Of a stretch of DNA of 64,000 bases, positions 8,852-18,207 are shown piece by piece. The translations under genes were made by a program, and so were the position numbers. Position 1 is the first letter of the stretch; the number at the start of each line of letters is the position of its first letter. The notes beneath the pieces were generated by a model that worked only from the letters and a program-made list of their open reading frames with translations, was not told the DNA's origin and made no database searches. Origin of the DNA: 20CM-2-55-15 sp964633285 (GTDB taxonomy: Bacteria; Acidobacteriota; Terriglobia; 20CM-2-55-15); NCBI GenBank assembly GCA_964633285.1, contig CAZWGA010000007.1, forward strand, positions 62,001-126,000, written 5' to 3'.

Positions 8852-11800
8852 ATGAAAAGAGCGCTATGGATCATCGTGCTGGCGGCGTGGACCATGACAA
8901 GTATGGGCGCCCAGCAAATCACCGGCACCATCTCGGGTTTGATCCTCGATGCAACCGGTTCAGGAATTCCGAATGCGGCGGTTACCGTGACCAACACGGA
9001 TCGCAACGCTGTCATCCGAACGGCAACCACGGATTCTTCCGGAAACTATGTGGCGCCGCTGTTGCCCATTGGGCATTACTCGGTCATGGCGGAGGCGCCG
9101 GGTTTCAAGAAAGTCGCGAAGGCGAGCATCGAACTGAACGTCAACGATGACCTCAAGATCGACCTGACGCTGCAGGTCGGCGACGTTACATCCGAGGTTA
9201 CCGTTGTCGAAAATGCGGACCAGGTGGAGTTGCAAACGGCGGTCTCCAGCACATTGATTGACGGCAACCAGATTCGCGACCTTTCGCTGAATGCTCGCAA
9301 TTACGAACAATTGGTTGCCTTGATGCCCGGAGTGACATTCACGGGAACAGGCGACCAGATCTATGTCGGCAGTCAGAATCCCCTCACCGGCCAATCGAAC
9401 GCCGTGACGTTCTCGATCAATGGAGGCCGAACCGATCAAAACTCATGGACGATTGATGGCGCAGACAACGTTGATCGCGGCGCCAACCTCACTCTCCTCA
9501 GCTATCCGAGCGTGGATGCCATCGAAGAGTTTCGTGTGGTTCGCGGCCAATACAGCGCGGAGTTCGGCAGAAACGCCAGCGGTACGGTCAATGTCGTCAC
9601 GAGGAGTGGGACGAAGAATCTCCACGTCGGAGCATACGAATTCTTTCGAAACGACAAACTGGCTGCGAACAATTTTTTCAATAACAAGAATGGTGTGAAC
9701 CCGGGACCGGACGGCAAGGCCAGGGTTCCGCCGCTGCGTTACAACAATTTCGGATACAACATCGGCGGCCCCGTCTACATTCCGGGACTCTACGAGCAGA
9801 AGAACAAGACGTTCTTTTTCTTTTCCGAGGAATTCCGCCGCGCAATCACGTACGCATCCGTATTGGGCACAGCCCCAACGGCGGACGAGAAGAGAGGTGT
9901 CTTTACCGCACCGGTTTGCATTGCAGTCTCCGGGGCAACCTGTACGGATTCTTCGACGACGGTTCCCATTTCTCCGCTTGCGCAGGCCTACATCAAAGAC
10001 ATTTATTCAAAGGTTCCGGATGCGAACTCGGGTCACGCCATCAACCTCGCCCTTCGCAATGTGACGAACTTCCGCGAGGAACTGTTGAAGATGGACCACG
10101 TCTTCAGCCCCAAATGGTCCTTACAGGGACGTTTCGTGAACGATTCTATTCCAACGATCGAACCGCGTGGACTATTTACCGGCGCAGCACTGCCGGGCGT
10201 TTCGGACACCAGGACTAATTCACCTGGAAAGGGTTTCAATTTCCGCGTCACCGGCACGCTGAGTCAAACCATGGTCAACGAAGCCGGCTACTCCTATTCT
10301 TACGGCGCGATCGTGAGCGACCCGACCGGGCTCGATGCATCCATCAATTCACCCGATATCAATGTCAAGTTACCGTTCGCGGTGACGTTGGGACGCATTC
10401 CGACTCTGAATTTCAGCGGCACCATGTCCACCGTCACGGGCTTCGGTCCTTACCGTGATTACAATCGCAACCACAACTGGTTTGATAATCTGACAAAAAT
10501 CAAAGGCGCGCACACCTTCAAGATGGGTGTCTCGCTGAATCACTACCAAAAATTCGAAAATGCAGCAGGCAACAACGTCGGGTCCTTCACGTTCGCAACG
10601 ACGCCCCGCCCGACTGGCAGCGCCGCGACGACAACCATGCAGGCGTGGGCAAACTTCCTGCTGGGCAACTTCTCCACCTTCACGCAGGTCGCGCGCGATA
10701 TCACACCCGACATCCGCGCGAATCAGGTTGAAATGTATTTCCAGGACGACTATCGTGCGCGCCGCAATCTGACGGTGAACATGGGCGTCCGATATGGACT
10801 CTATCGTCAGCCTTACGACGCCAATGGATTCCTGAATGCATTTGATCCGAAATTCTACGACCCCGCCAAGGCGCCACAGGTCGACGCAAGTGGAAATCTT
10901 GTTGCGGGAACGGGCGATCCGTTGAACGGCTTTATCATCGGCGGAAAGAATTCACCCTGGGGAAACAAGATTGCGCCGGAGAATTATTTGGACTTCGCGC
11001 CGCGCATCGGTTTCACTTGGGATCCCTTCAAGAAAGGTAAGATGGCCATCCGCGGCGGATACGGCATTGTTCATGACGTGCCGGCAATTGGACGCTACGA
11101 AGATCCGATCACCACAAATCCTGCATCGGTTCAGAGCATCACGATCCTGAACTCGAATGTCTCGAACGTCACCGGTGGAACGGTTTCAGTCCCGACCTCT
11201 CCTCCGGCAATCACCTCGATCGGAACAAACTATCAAACGCCGTATCTGCAGCAATACAGTCTCAACATCCAGCACTTGTTGCCCCTCCGAATCCTTGTGG
11301 ATATCGGCTACGTCGGATCCAAGGCAACGCATCAATGGGGCGAACCCGACATCAATCAACTCCAACCGGGCCAGGCCGTCGCACTCGGCATTACCGATGC
11401 GAATACGCCTCTCGTGACCTCGAACGATCCACGGGTCAATGCGTATCGGCCGTTTCGCGGATATCGAGCCATCAACATGTACCAAACCTGGTTCGACTCG
11501 AGATACAGCTCGCTCCAGACAATGGTTCGAAAAAACTTCGCGAAAGGCGGTTTCATCACCGGAAGTTATACATGGTCGAAGACACTCACCAACGCCGGAT
11601 CGAACGGAGCCACGCCTCAGAACTTCTACAACAGGACAGTCGAGAGGGGGCATTCGCCGTACGATCGAAATCATGTCCTCACCGCAACCTGGAGCTACGA
11701 GCTTCCGTTCTTCCGGCAAAGCAGCGGGATCCTGAAGTATGCGCTGAGCGGATGGCAGCCTTCCGTTATCCTTTCAGCAGCTTCAGGACTGTGGTCGTTT

Positions 11801-12220
11801 AACCCGAGTTCCAGTTCACTCGGCACCGATCCCGCGGGGCTGGGTATCCTGGGTGCCGGCAGCGGCGCTACACCACGAGCCGATTTCGTCTGCGATCCAA
11901 ACGAAAACGCGCCGCACACCATTGCGCAGTGGTTCAACACGACATGTATGCAGGACGTTCCCAAAGGATCTATCCGGCCGGGAAATGCGCCACGTAATGG
12001 AATTCGCGGGCCCGGATATCAGAAATGGGATATCTCGATTTTCAAAAACTTCAAGTTCACCGAGCAAATGAAGGCGCAGTTCCGGTTGGAGACGTATAAC
12101 ACTTTCAACCATACGAACTGGTCGAGTATCAGCGCCACACTGGGATCGACAACGTTCGGGCAAATCACAGCGGCACGCGATCCCAGAATCGTGCAACTGG
12201 GCTTGAAGTTGAATTACTAA
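8852..12220 (+). CDS. TonB-dependent receptor, Oar-like, with carboxypeptidase-regulatory domain
   Basis: A 1122-residue outer-membrane receptor. The start is the ATG at 8852 (MKRALWII) behind GGGAGGGGG. The upstream in-frame codons lack a signal peptide, while this start gives one ending in MGAQQ. Domain order is a carboxypeptidase-regulatory-like beta-sandwich (about 20-105, G-T-I-S-G-L-I-L-D and GNYVAPLLPIGHYSV), a plug (about 120-230, with TFSINGGRTDQNSWTIDG and SAEFGRNASGTVNVVTRSGT), then a beta-barrel to the C-terminal aromatic end QLGLKLNY. Acidobacteria carry dozens of these. They probably import or export large substrates such as glycans, but the substrate cannot be read here. Its stop codon overlaps that of the convergent NamZ-fusion gene. 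Confidence 0.93.
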   Translation: MKRALWIIVLAAWTMTSMGAQQITGTISGLILDATGSGIPNAAVTVTNTDRNAVIRTATTDSSGNYVAPLLPIGHYSVMAEAPGFKKVAKASIELNVNDDLKIDLTLQVGDVTSEVTVVENADQVELQTAVSSTLIDGNQIRDLSLNARNYEQLVALMPGVTFTGTGDQIYVGSQNPLTGQSNAVTFSINGGRTDQNSWTIDGADNVDRGANLTLLSYPSVDAIEEFRVVRGQYSAEFGRNASGTVNVVTRSGTKNLHVGAYEFFRNDKLAANNFFNNKNGVNPGPDGKARVPPLRYNNFGYNIGGPVYIPGLYEQKNKTFFFFSEEFRRAITYASVLGTAPTADEKRGVFTAPVCIAVSGATCTDSSTTVPISPLAQAYIKDIYSKVPDANSGHAINLALRNVTNFREELLKMDHVFSPKWSLQGRFVNDSIPTIEPRGLFTGAALPGVSDTRTNSPGKGFNFRVTGTLSQTMVNEAGYSYSYGAIVSDPTGLDASINSPDINVKLPFAVTLGRIPTLNFSGTMSTVTGFGPYRDYNRNHNWFDNLTKIKGAHTFKMGVSLNHYQKFENAAGNNVGSFTFATTPRPTGSAATTTMQAWANFLLGNFSTFTQVARDITPDIRANQVEMYFQDDYRARRNLTVNMGVRYGLYRQPYDANGFLNAFDPKFYDPAKAPQVDASGNLVAGTGDPLNGFIIGGKNSPWGNKIAPENYLDFAPRIGFTWDPFKKGKMAIRGGYGIVHDVPAIGRYEDPITTNPASVQSITILNSNVSNVTGGTVSVPTSPPAITSIGTNYQTPYLQQYSLNIQHLLPLRILVDIGYVGSKATHQWGEPDINQLQPGQAVALGITDANTPLVTSNDPRVNAYRPFRGYRAINMYQTWFDSRYSSLQTMVRKNFAKGGFITGSYTWSKTLTNAGSNGATPQNFYNRTVERGHSPYDRNHVLTATWSYELPFFRQSSGILKYALSGWQPSVILSAASGLWSFNPSSSSLGTDPAGLGILGAGSGATPRADFVCDPNENAPHTIAQWFNTTCMQDVPKGSIRPGNAPRNGIRGPGYQKWDISIFKNFKFTEQMKAQFRLETYNTFNHTNWSSISATLGSTTFGQITAARDPRIVQLGLKLNY

Positions 12221-14643
12221 TACAGCAGGTATCGGCTGCGGATGGTTCGGAACATCGCGAGATCCGGTTCCCAGATCTGGTGAAGGGCCCGGCCATCCGC
12301 TCCAGTGCGGAACGCGTCATAGATCTTCTGATTGGCAAGCAGGCGGATGAAATTCGCGGAAGTAAAATCCTTCGGCCAGGCCTTCAACAACTGGACAGCG
12401 ATTTCGATGCCCGTGGTGACGGGCTCGAACTGCGCGCGGTCCGTCACAATAATATTGATGCCGCCACACTCGACATTCTTGTGAGTGCTTGAATCCGGAG
12501 TAAAGCGCACTGGGACGAAACGCACGCCCGGCAAGCGCGCGCCGTTCATGGCGGCGGCGAGTCTACGTCCATCGATCCAGGGCGCGCCTACCAGTTCGAA
12601 CGGTGTGCCTGTACCGCGTCCGACGGAAACGTTCGTCGTTTCCAGAAGAGCGACGCCCGGATAGAGCGTCGCCTCAGTCACGCTTCTCATGTTGGGCGAA
12701 GGATTCACCCAGGCCAATCCCGTTTCATCGAACCATTCGTCGCGCTGCCAGTTCTCGACGCGCACCACTTGCAGATCCGCATTGATCGCGCGTTCACGGT
12801 TGAAAAGCTGCGCGAGTTCGCCGGCTGTCATGCCGTGCCGAACCGGCAGTTGATGGTATGCCGTGAAAGTCAGCTTATCGGAATCCGCCGGCGGACCTTC
12901 GACGGAAACGCCCCCGATGGGATTCACACGGTCGAGCACAACGAAACGGATTTTGTCCTTCGCCGCTTCCTCCATCGCCAGGCCCAGCGTGGAAATATAG
13001 GTGTAGAATCTCGCGCCCACGTCCTGCAAATCGTAGACGAGTGTGTCGATTCCCTTCAGCATCTCGGCGGTTGGCTTCCGGTTGTCGCCGTACAGGCTGT
13101 AAATCGGGAGCCCTGTTTTCTCGTCCACGGAATCGGGAACTTTTTCATCGACGAGGCCTCGAATTCCATGCTCGGGTGAAAAGAGCGCAACGAGCGTGAC
13201 TCCCGGAGCCGACTTCAATAAATCGATGGTGCTGTGCCCTTCACGATCGCGTCCGGTCTGATTGGTAATGAGACCGACGCGTCTTCCTTTGAGCAGAGCA
13301 AATCCGTCCCGGGCGAGAACGTCAATGCCGTTTAGAGCAGGCAGCACAGACGGACCATAGCTTCGGACTTCCGCCGGAGTGGCGGCAGGCCGAATGTCGT
13401 TCCTCTCTTTCGCCGAAGAAGCGGGATTTATTATTGATGCCGCCACAATCGATGCGACGCGGCTGCGCAATGGTGTGACATCAGCAGGTTGTTTGGGATC
13501 CAGACGCGGATGCACGCGGTTGCTGAGAAAAACAACGAAAGTCTGATTCGATGGATCGATCCAGATCGATCCGCCGGTAAACCCCGTATGGCCGAAACTG
13601 CCGATGGGAAACAGATCGCCGCGATTGCTGGAATAACTGGTTGCGATATCCCAACCCAGGCCGCGAACATTGCCGTCGAGACCGTTTCCGCCTGAATTGC
13701 GAGGCTCGGTCATGCGCGCCACGCCAAGCGGACTAAGCACGCGCGCGCCGCGATAACTGCCGTGTTCCAGAATCATCTGGCAGAAGACGGCGAGATCATC
13801 CGCGGTCGAAAACAATCCGGCATGCCCCGCCACCCCGCCGAGCAGGTAGGCGCGCGGGTCATGGACTTCACCGCGCATCCAGTGATCGTCTCGTTGCTCC
13901 GTCGGTGCGATCCGCGGCCTCAGGCCGGCGGCAGGTTTGAAGCCGGTGTCTTTCATGCCGAGCGGACGGTAGATATTCTCGTCCGCAAATTCGTTCAGTG
14001 GCTTGCCCGCAACTCGACGCACAAGTTCGGCGAGCACGATGTAATTCACATCGGAATAAATGAAACGCGAACCGGCCTCGGCAACGGGCGCCAGATTCCA
14101 GATCTTTTCGAAAGCTTTGACGGGACCTTGTTCGTAATCTGCCAAATCGTTGTCGGGCATGAATCCGGAACGATGAGTCAGCAATTGCTCGACGGTTATT
14201 GAACGCTTGCCCATCGCGGCAAACTCCGGAATGTAGCGGGAGACGGGATCACTGAGACGCACCTGTCCGCGTTCGACAAGAATCATCACCGAGGTGGCGG
14301 TGGCCACAACTTTCGTCAGCGAAGCCAGATCGAAGATCGTGTCCGTTGTCATCGCTTCGATCTGCGGTTCGAGCGCGCGATTTCCATATGCGCGCCTCCA
14401 CACGACTTTGCCCTGGCGTCCGACGAGGACGACAGCGCCCGGCAACTGTTTCTTCGCTATCTCTGAGGCAACCGCTTCATCGATGTGCGCCAACTGCGTT
14501 GCGGACATTCCCGCAGCCGGCGGTTGCGCCGTGGGGAGACGAGAAGGCGCTTGAGCGAAAACGCTCGAAGCGAAACCGAACAAGAGCCAGACGGCAAGTC
14601 TTCCCGCCCGGAGAGTGGCTGTGCAATTCGCGGCGTTATGCAT
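12217..14643 (-). CDS. Exported AmiE-like serine hydrolase fused to NamZ-type (DUF1343) exo-muramidase
   Basis: An 808-residue bifunctional protein. The start is the ATG at 14643, overlapping the symporter stop by eight bases, with a TGAGGG ribosome site. A GTG twelve bases earlier is possible. A signal peptide ends VFAQ. Residues about 40-400 are a class C beta-lactamase/PF00144 fold with SxxK (S108-L-T-K111), a YSD motif and a late HTG. This is the family of Bacillus subtilis AmiE, which removes peptides from MurNAc. Residues about 438-808 are DUF1343, shown in B. subtilis to be the exo-beta-N-acetylmuramidase NamZ (GH171). Visible hallmarks are SPEHGIRG, DLQDVGARFYTY and DRVNPIGG. In B. 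subtilis amiE, nagZ and namZ are separate neighbouring genes. Here two are one polypeptide beside a NagZ gene. A role in antibiotic resistance is unlikely. Confidence 0.88.
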   Translation of the reverse strand: MHNAANCTATLRAGRLAVWLLFGFASSVFAQAPSRLPTAQPPAAGMSATQLAHIDEAVASEIAKKQLPGAVVLVGRQGKVVWRRAYGNRALEPQIEAMTTDTIFDLASLTKVVATATSVMILVERGQVRLSDPVSRYIPEFAAMGKRSITVEQLLTHRSGFMPDNDLADYEQGPVKAFEKIWNLAPVAEAGSRFIYSDVNYIVLAELVRRVAGKPLNEFADENIYRPLGMKDTGFKPAAGLRPRIAPTEQRDDHWMRGEVHDPRAYLLGGVAGHAGLFSTADDLAVFCQMILEHGSYRGARVLSPLGVARMTEPRNSGGNGLDGNVRGLGWDIATSYSSNRGDLFPIGSFGHTGFTGGSIWIDPSNQTFVVFLSNRVHPRLDPKQPADVTPLRSRVASIVAASIINPASSAKERNDIRPAATPAEVRSYGPSVLPALNGIDVLARDGFALLKGRRVGLITNQTGRDREGHSTIDLLKSAPGVTLVALFSPEHGIRGLVDEKVPDSVDEKTGLPIYSLYGDNRKPTAEMLKGIDTLVYDLQDVGARFYTYISTLGLAMEEAAKDKIRFVVLDRVNPIGGVSVEGPPADSDKLTFTAYHQLPVRHGMTAGELAQLFNRERAINADLQVVRVENWQRDEWFDETGLAWVNPSPNMRSVTEATLYPGVALLETTNVSVGRGTGTPFELVGAPWIDGRRLAAAMNGARLPGVRFVPVRFTPDSSTHKNVECGGINIIVTDRAQFEPVTTGIEIAVQLLKAWPKDFTSANFIRLLANQKIYDAFRTGADGRALHQIWEPDLAMFRTIRSRYLLY

Positions 14644-16414
14644 TCGTACCCTCACGCGTCTCCCTGAGGGAGAGGGCTATGGCTATTCCAGCGGCAACGG
14701 CCGTTCCCGTAAGCATCAATCCGATTCCCCATTCTTTGAAGACCAGTTTTCCGATACCGAACAACGAAGCGTAAATCAGCACACATCCCAACGTCCAATT
14801 CATGAATTGCGCCCCCAGTCCTCCTGCAGCGCTTTTCTCTATTGGGCCGGCATCGGCTGCGATGCGCTTCCATCCCGGTCCCTCGGGCCGTACACGACGA
14901 TAAAAGCGGATCAGGATGTCATGCGGTTCGGCCGGTGTCAGCATCGTCACGGCCAGCCAGACAACTGTGGTAATACCGGTCGTGATCAACATCAGGTATG
15001 CGAAGTCGCGAGGCTGATCGCTATCCCACTTCAAATAGATCTGCAGATAGAGAGACACAGCGGCGGCAACAACCATCGCCGAAACTTCGGACCAGGCGTT
15101 GATGCGCCACCAGAACCATCGTAGTAAGAGGACCGTGCCTGTGCCTGCCCCCGTGACAAGCAGTAATTTCCAGGCGCCCGCAATCGATCCGAGATTCAAG
15201 GTGACGATAAGAGAAACCACCATCAACAACAGCGTCACGGCCTGTGAGGCGATGACATAGTGCCGTTCGCTTCCGGCGCGCGTCACAAAGCGCCGGTAAA
15301 AATCATTGATGACGTACGACGCGCCCCAATTCAACTGTGTTCCGATAGTCGACATGTACGCGGCGCCAAATGCGGCAAGCATGAAGCCGCGCAGGTAGAC
15401 TGGAAACACATTGGGATCCATCAGCGTCCGAATGTAACCGGACTCTTTATCCGCAAGGTCCGGGTAAAGCACAAGCGATGCGAGAGCCGTTAGAATCCAT
15501 GGCCACGGCCGCAATGCGTAGTGAGCGACATTGAACCAGAGCGTGGCAAAAAGTCCGTGCCTCTCGTCTTTCGCAGAAAAAATCCGCTGCGCCACGTATC
15601 CGCCGCCGCCGGGTTCGGCGCCGGGATACCAGCTTGCCCACCAATTAACCGAGAGATACACAAACAAAGTGATTGTGGGCATCCAGACGGAATCGAGATC
15701 CGGAAAAAACGCCAGCCGCGATCCGGTTTGTCCGGCGGCCGCATCCAACGCCGCGATCTTTAATTTGAGCGCGTCGATTCCGCCGACCGCATTGACGGCG
15801 AGAACGGCGAGCAGGATGACCATTCCCATTTTGAGCGCAAATTGAAAGAGGTCTGTGACCAGCACTCCCCACAAACCCGAAATGGCTGTGTAGAACGCCG
15901 TGAACAGAAGCATGCCGATCAGGACATATGTCGCATTCCGTTCATCAAGCGCCAGCGTCATGCGAAGGATCTTGATCATCGCCAGATTGACCCAGCCCAG
16001 AATGATGCAATTAATCGGAATACCCAGATAGAGCGCCCGGAATCCGCGCAGGAAAGCGGCAGGTTTGCCCGAATAGCGCAGTTCGGCAAATTCGACATCG
16101 GTCATGACTCCGGCCCTGCGCCACAACCGCGCATAGAGAAAAACCGTCATCATTCCACTCATCACAAAATTCCACCACAACCAGTTCCCGGCGATGCCGT
16201 TTTTCGCCACGAGGCCCGTGACCGCGAGCGGCGTGTCTGCTGCAAAAGTCGTGGCGACCATCGAAGTGCCGGCCAGCCACCAGGGAACGCCGCGGCCCGA
16301 CAAAAAGAATTCGCTCGTGCTTCCGCGCGCCCGCCGCGAATAGTAGATGCCGATGCCCAGGTTGAAGAGAAAGTACGCGGCAATGATGAGCCAATCGAAA
16401 GATGTCAGGTTCAT
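14636..16414 (-). CDS. Sodium:solute symporter (SSS family), peptidoglycan-salvage operon
   Basis: A 592-residue inner-membrane symporter with about 13-14 membrane segments, beginning FDWLIIAAYFLFNLGIG. It has the family's N-terminal pattern SEFFLSGRGVPWWLAGTSM followed by FAADTP, and long helices throughout. SSS proteins use the Na+ gradient to import sugars, sialic acids, amino acids or vitamins. It starts 26 bases after the NagZ-type gene and its end overlaps the AmiE-NamZ start, so it is within the same operon. I infer that it imports GlcNAc, MurNAc or a muropeptide released by those enzymes. No sequence feature proves the substrate. I see no strong Shine-Dalgarno before the start. Confidence 0.88.
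   Translation of the reverse strand: MNLTSFDWLIIAAYFLFNLGIGIYYSRRARGSTSEFFLSGRGVPWWLAGTSMVATTFAADTPLAVTGLVAKNGIAGNWLWWNFVMSGMMTVFLYARLWRRAGVMTDVEFAELRYSGKPAAFLRGFRALYLGIPINCIILGWVNLAMIKILRMTLALDERNATYVLIGMLLFTAFYTAISGLWGVLVTDLFQFALKMGMVILLAVLAVNAVGGIDALKLKIAALDAAAGQTGSRLAFFPDLDSVWMPTITLFVYLSVNWWASWYPGAEPGGGGYVAQRIFSAKDERHGLFATLWFNVAHYALRPWPWILTALASLVLYPDLADKESGYIRTLMDPNVFPVYLRGFMLAAFGAAYMSTIGTQLNWGASYVINDFYRRFVTRAGSERHYVIASQAVTLLLMVVSLIVTLNLGSIAGAWKLLLVTGAGTGTVLLLRWFWWRINAWSEVSAMVVAAAVSLYLQIYLKWDSDQPRDFAYLMLITTGITTVVWLAVTMLTPAEPHDILIRFYRRVRPEGPGWKRIAADAGPIEKSAAGGLGAQFMNWTLGCVLIYASLFGIGKLVFKEWGIGLMLTGTAVAAGIAIALSLRETREGTNA
14648..14677. repeat. Short REP-like palindrome at a gene junction
   Basis: A CTCCCT-GAGGGAG hairpin joined to a CCCTCACGCG flank. 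It is a shortened member of the family seen complete at 25638-25753 and 43225-43272. It lies where the symporter gene ends and the AmiE-NamZ gene begins. Read on the minus strand it supplies the TGAGGG used as the ribosome site of the latter. Confidence 0.5.
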
Positions 16415-16440
16415 GAATTCACGAATGCTGTAAGGCGCCG

Positions 16441-18207
16441 CTACAAACCATGCCCGCGCGGATAAAGTCCGGGCAATGTCACCGGCAGCTTGCCGTTGAA
16501 AGGGATCTCGCCAAGCAATGCCCGCGCCGCGGCGCGCTGGCTCACGGGATACGGACTGTAGGCGGCGATGTAAACCGGAATGTCCGGCATCGCGGCCAGC
16601 ATATATGGACTACCGAACGAAATCACAACGGCAGGCACTTTGATTTTTGAGAGTTCATTGGCCAGACGCACCGCCACCGGCGGCAGAGTCCCGCGCGCAA
16701 AGATCGAATACACGACCGCGCGGGCATTACCGGCCTCGGCAGCGGCGCGCTCAAATTCCGAATCAAGCGACCGCGCGTCCAGCATCATCGTATCCACCCG
16801 CATTCCGCCGTGGCGCAGTTGCGCAATAAACGGTTGGGTGATGGAACGATTCTCTTCATCGCTGAAAACCACGCTCAACAATTGCGGCCCGCGGATCGGC
16901 AGAACCTTGCGCTGATCGCGAACGAGAGTTATCGAACGCTCGGCGATCTCCTGCGCAACCACGTTGTACTCCGGATCCGAGACGACCTGATCGACTTCCT
17001 GAACGTTTACAGTCCGCCGTTCGCTGAGACCCAGCGCCGCTTTCGCCCGCAATATGCGCTCGACCGATGCATTGATTCGGGGCTCGGTGATCTCGCCATG
17101 TTCAACCGCTTGTTTGATCGCTCGAATCGCCGCATCGAGATCGGGAGTCTTCAGAATCATATCCGCGCCGGCTTGGACGGCCAGCACGGCGGACGACGAC
17201 GCATCATAACGCGCGGCAATTCCGGCCATTTCCATTGCATCGGTAACAACCAGTCCGTTGAATTTCAGTTCGTCGCGCAACAGGCCCGTCAGAATCCTGT
17301 GGGACAGAGTGGCCGGCAACGTGACGCGCAGGTCCGAGCCATCGCTCGCGCGGACACGAGGAGGCGCGGCCTGCTCCGGTTCAATCTGCGGGAGAGCGAT
17401 GTGTGCCGTCATGATCGAACCGACACCGCTTGCGATTGCCGCGCGGAACGGAACCAATTCCAGTTGTTCAAGACGCTGCTTCGTCACATCAACAACGGGC
17501 AAGCCGATGTGCGAATCGATGGCCGTGTCTCCGTGACCTGGAAAATGTTTCGCGGTTGCAAGCGCGCCCGCGGCCTGCGCGCCTTCGATAAACGCGCTGG
17601 TGAAGGCGGCTACCATCTTCGGATCTTCGCCGTAGGAGCGCGTGTTGATCACCGGATTATCCGGATTGTTATTGACGTCGGCGACCGGCGCATAAAGCCA
17701 GTTGATTCCCGCGGCCCTCGCTTCACGCGCTGTGTAGGTTCCCTGCAGCCGCGCATACTTCACATCACCGGTCGCAGCGACTGCCATATTGGGCGCCCAC
17801 CATGTCGTATCGTCGAGCCTCATGCCCGGACCCATCTCGAGATCCGCCGAGACCAGAAGCGGCACTTTCGACATTTCCTGCAGCCGATTCGTGAGAATGG
17901 CGCTTGCCCACACTTCACTGCGCGACAGAATCAAGCCGCCGATTTTGTTCTCCACGACGCGCCGCCGCAACTGCTTGAATTCGTCGCTTTCCCGGTTCAT
18001 GAAAACGGCGTTCGTATTGACCGTGATCATCTGGCCGATCTTTTCATCCAGGCTGAGTACAGCCAGCGTTTGCCTGACCCACTTTTCCTGCTTCTTCGTC
18101 AGCTTGTGATCGAAAGGCGCGTACGATGGCCGCTCAAGGCTGAAGAGATTCAGCACCACCACCAAAACGAGCGGCAACGCGGTCAGCAATGCACGCATGT
18201 TTTTCAT
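16441..18207 (-). CDS. nagZ: NagZ-type glycoside hydrolase family 3 beta-N-acetylhexosaminidase, exported
   Basis: A 588-residue enzyme. The start at 18207 (MKNMRALLTALPL) shares an ATGA overlap with the upstream symporter stop and gives a signal peptide or anchor. In-frame codons further upstream lie inside the symporter gene and are rejected. The GH3 domain carries the NagZ signature KHFPGHGDTAIDSHIGLP (H at about 225) and a TDAMEM segment with D323 as the expected nucleophile. A second alpha/beta domain follows (about 400-588), as in the two-domain secreted NagZ of Bacillus and unlike the short cytoplasmic Gram-negative NagZ. The likely reaction is release of terminal GlcNAc from peptidoglycan fragments in the periplasm. 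Neighbouring NamZ and AmiE activities would release MurNAc and strip its peptide. Confidence 0.87.
   Translation of the reverse strand: MKNMRALLTALPLVLVVVLNLFSLERPSYAPFDHKLTKKQEKWVRQTLAVLSLDEKIGQMITVNTNAVFMNRESDEFKQLRRRVVENKIGGLILSRSEVWASAILTNRLQEMSKVPLLVSADLEMGPGMRLDDTTWWAPNMAVAATGDVKYARLQGTYTAREARAAGINWLYAPVADVNNNPDNPVINTRSYGEDPKMVAAFTSAFIEGAQAAGALATAKHFPGHGDTAIDSHIGLPVVDVTKQRLEQLELVPFRAAIASGVGSIMTAHIALPQIEPEQAAPPRVRASDGSDLRVTLPATLSHRILTGLLRDELKFNGLVVTDAMEMAGIAARYDASSSAVLAVQAGADMILKTPDLDAAIRAIKQAVEHGEITEPRINASVERILRAKAALGLSERRTVNVQEVDQVVSDPEYNVVAQEIAERSITLVRDQRKVLPIRGPQLLSVVFSDEENRSITQPFIAQLRHGGMRVDTMMLDARSLDSEFERAAAEAGNARAVVYSIFARGTLPPVAVRLANELSKIKVPAVVISFGSPYMLAAMPDIPVYIAAYSPYPVSQRAAARALLGEIPFNGKLPVTLPGLYPRGHGL

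Noticed and set aside
12217..14643. Reading the N-terminal domain as a beta-lactamase for antibiotic resistance
   Set aside because: Fusion to NamZ and the NagZ/symporter operon point to cell-wall fragment processing, and PF00144 contains many non-lactamase hydrolases.
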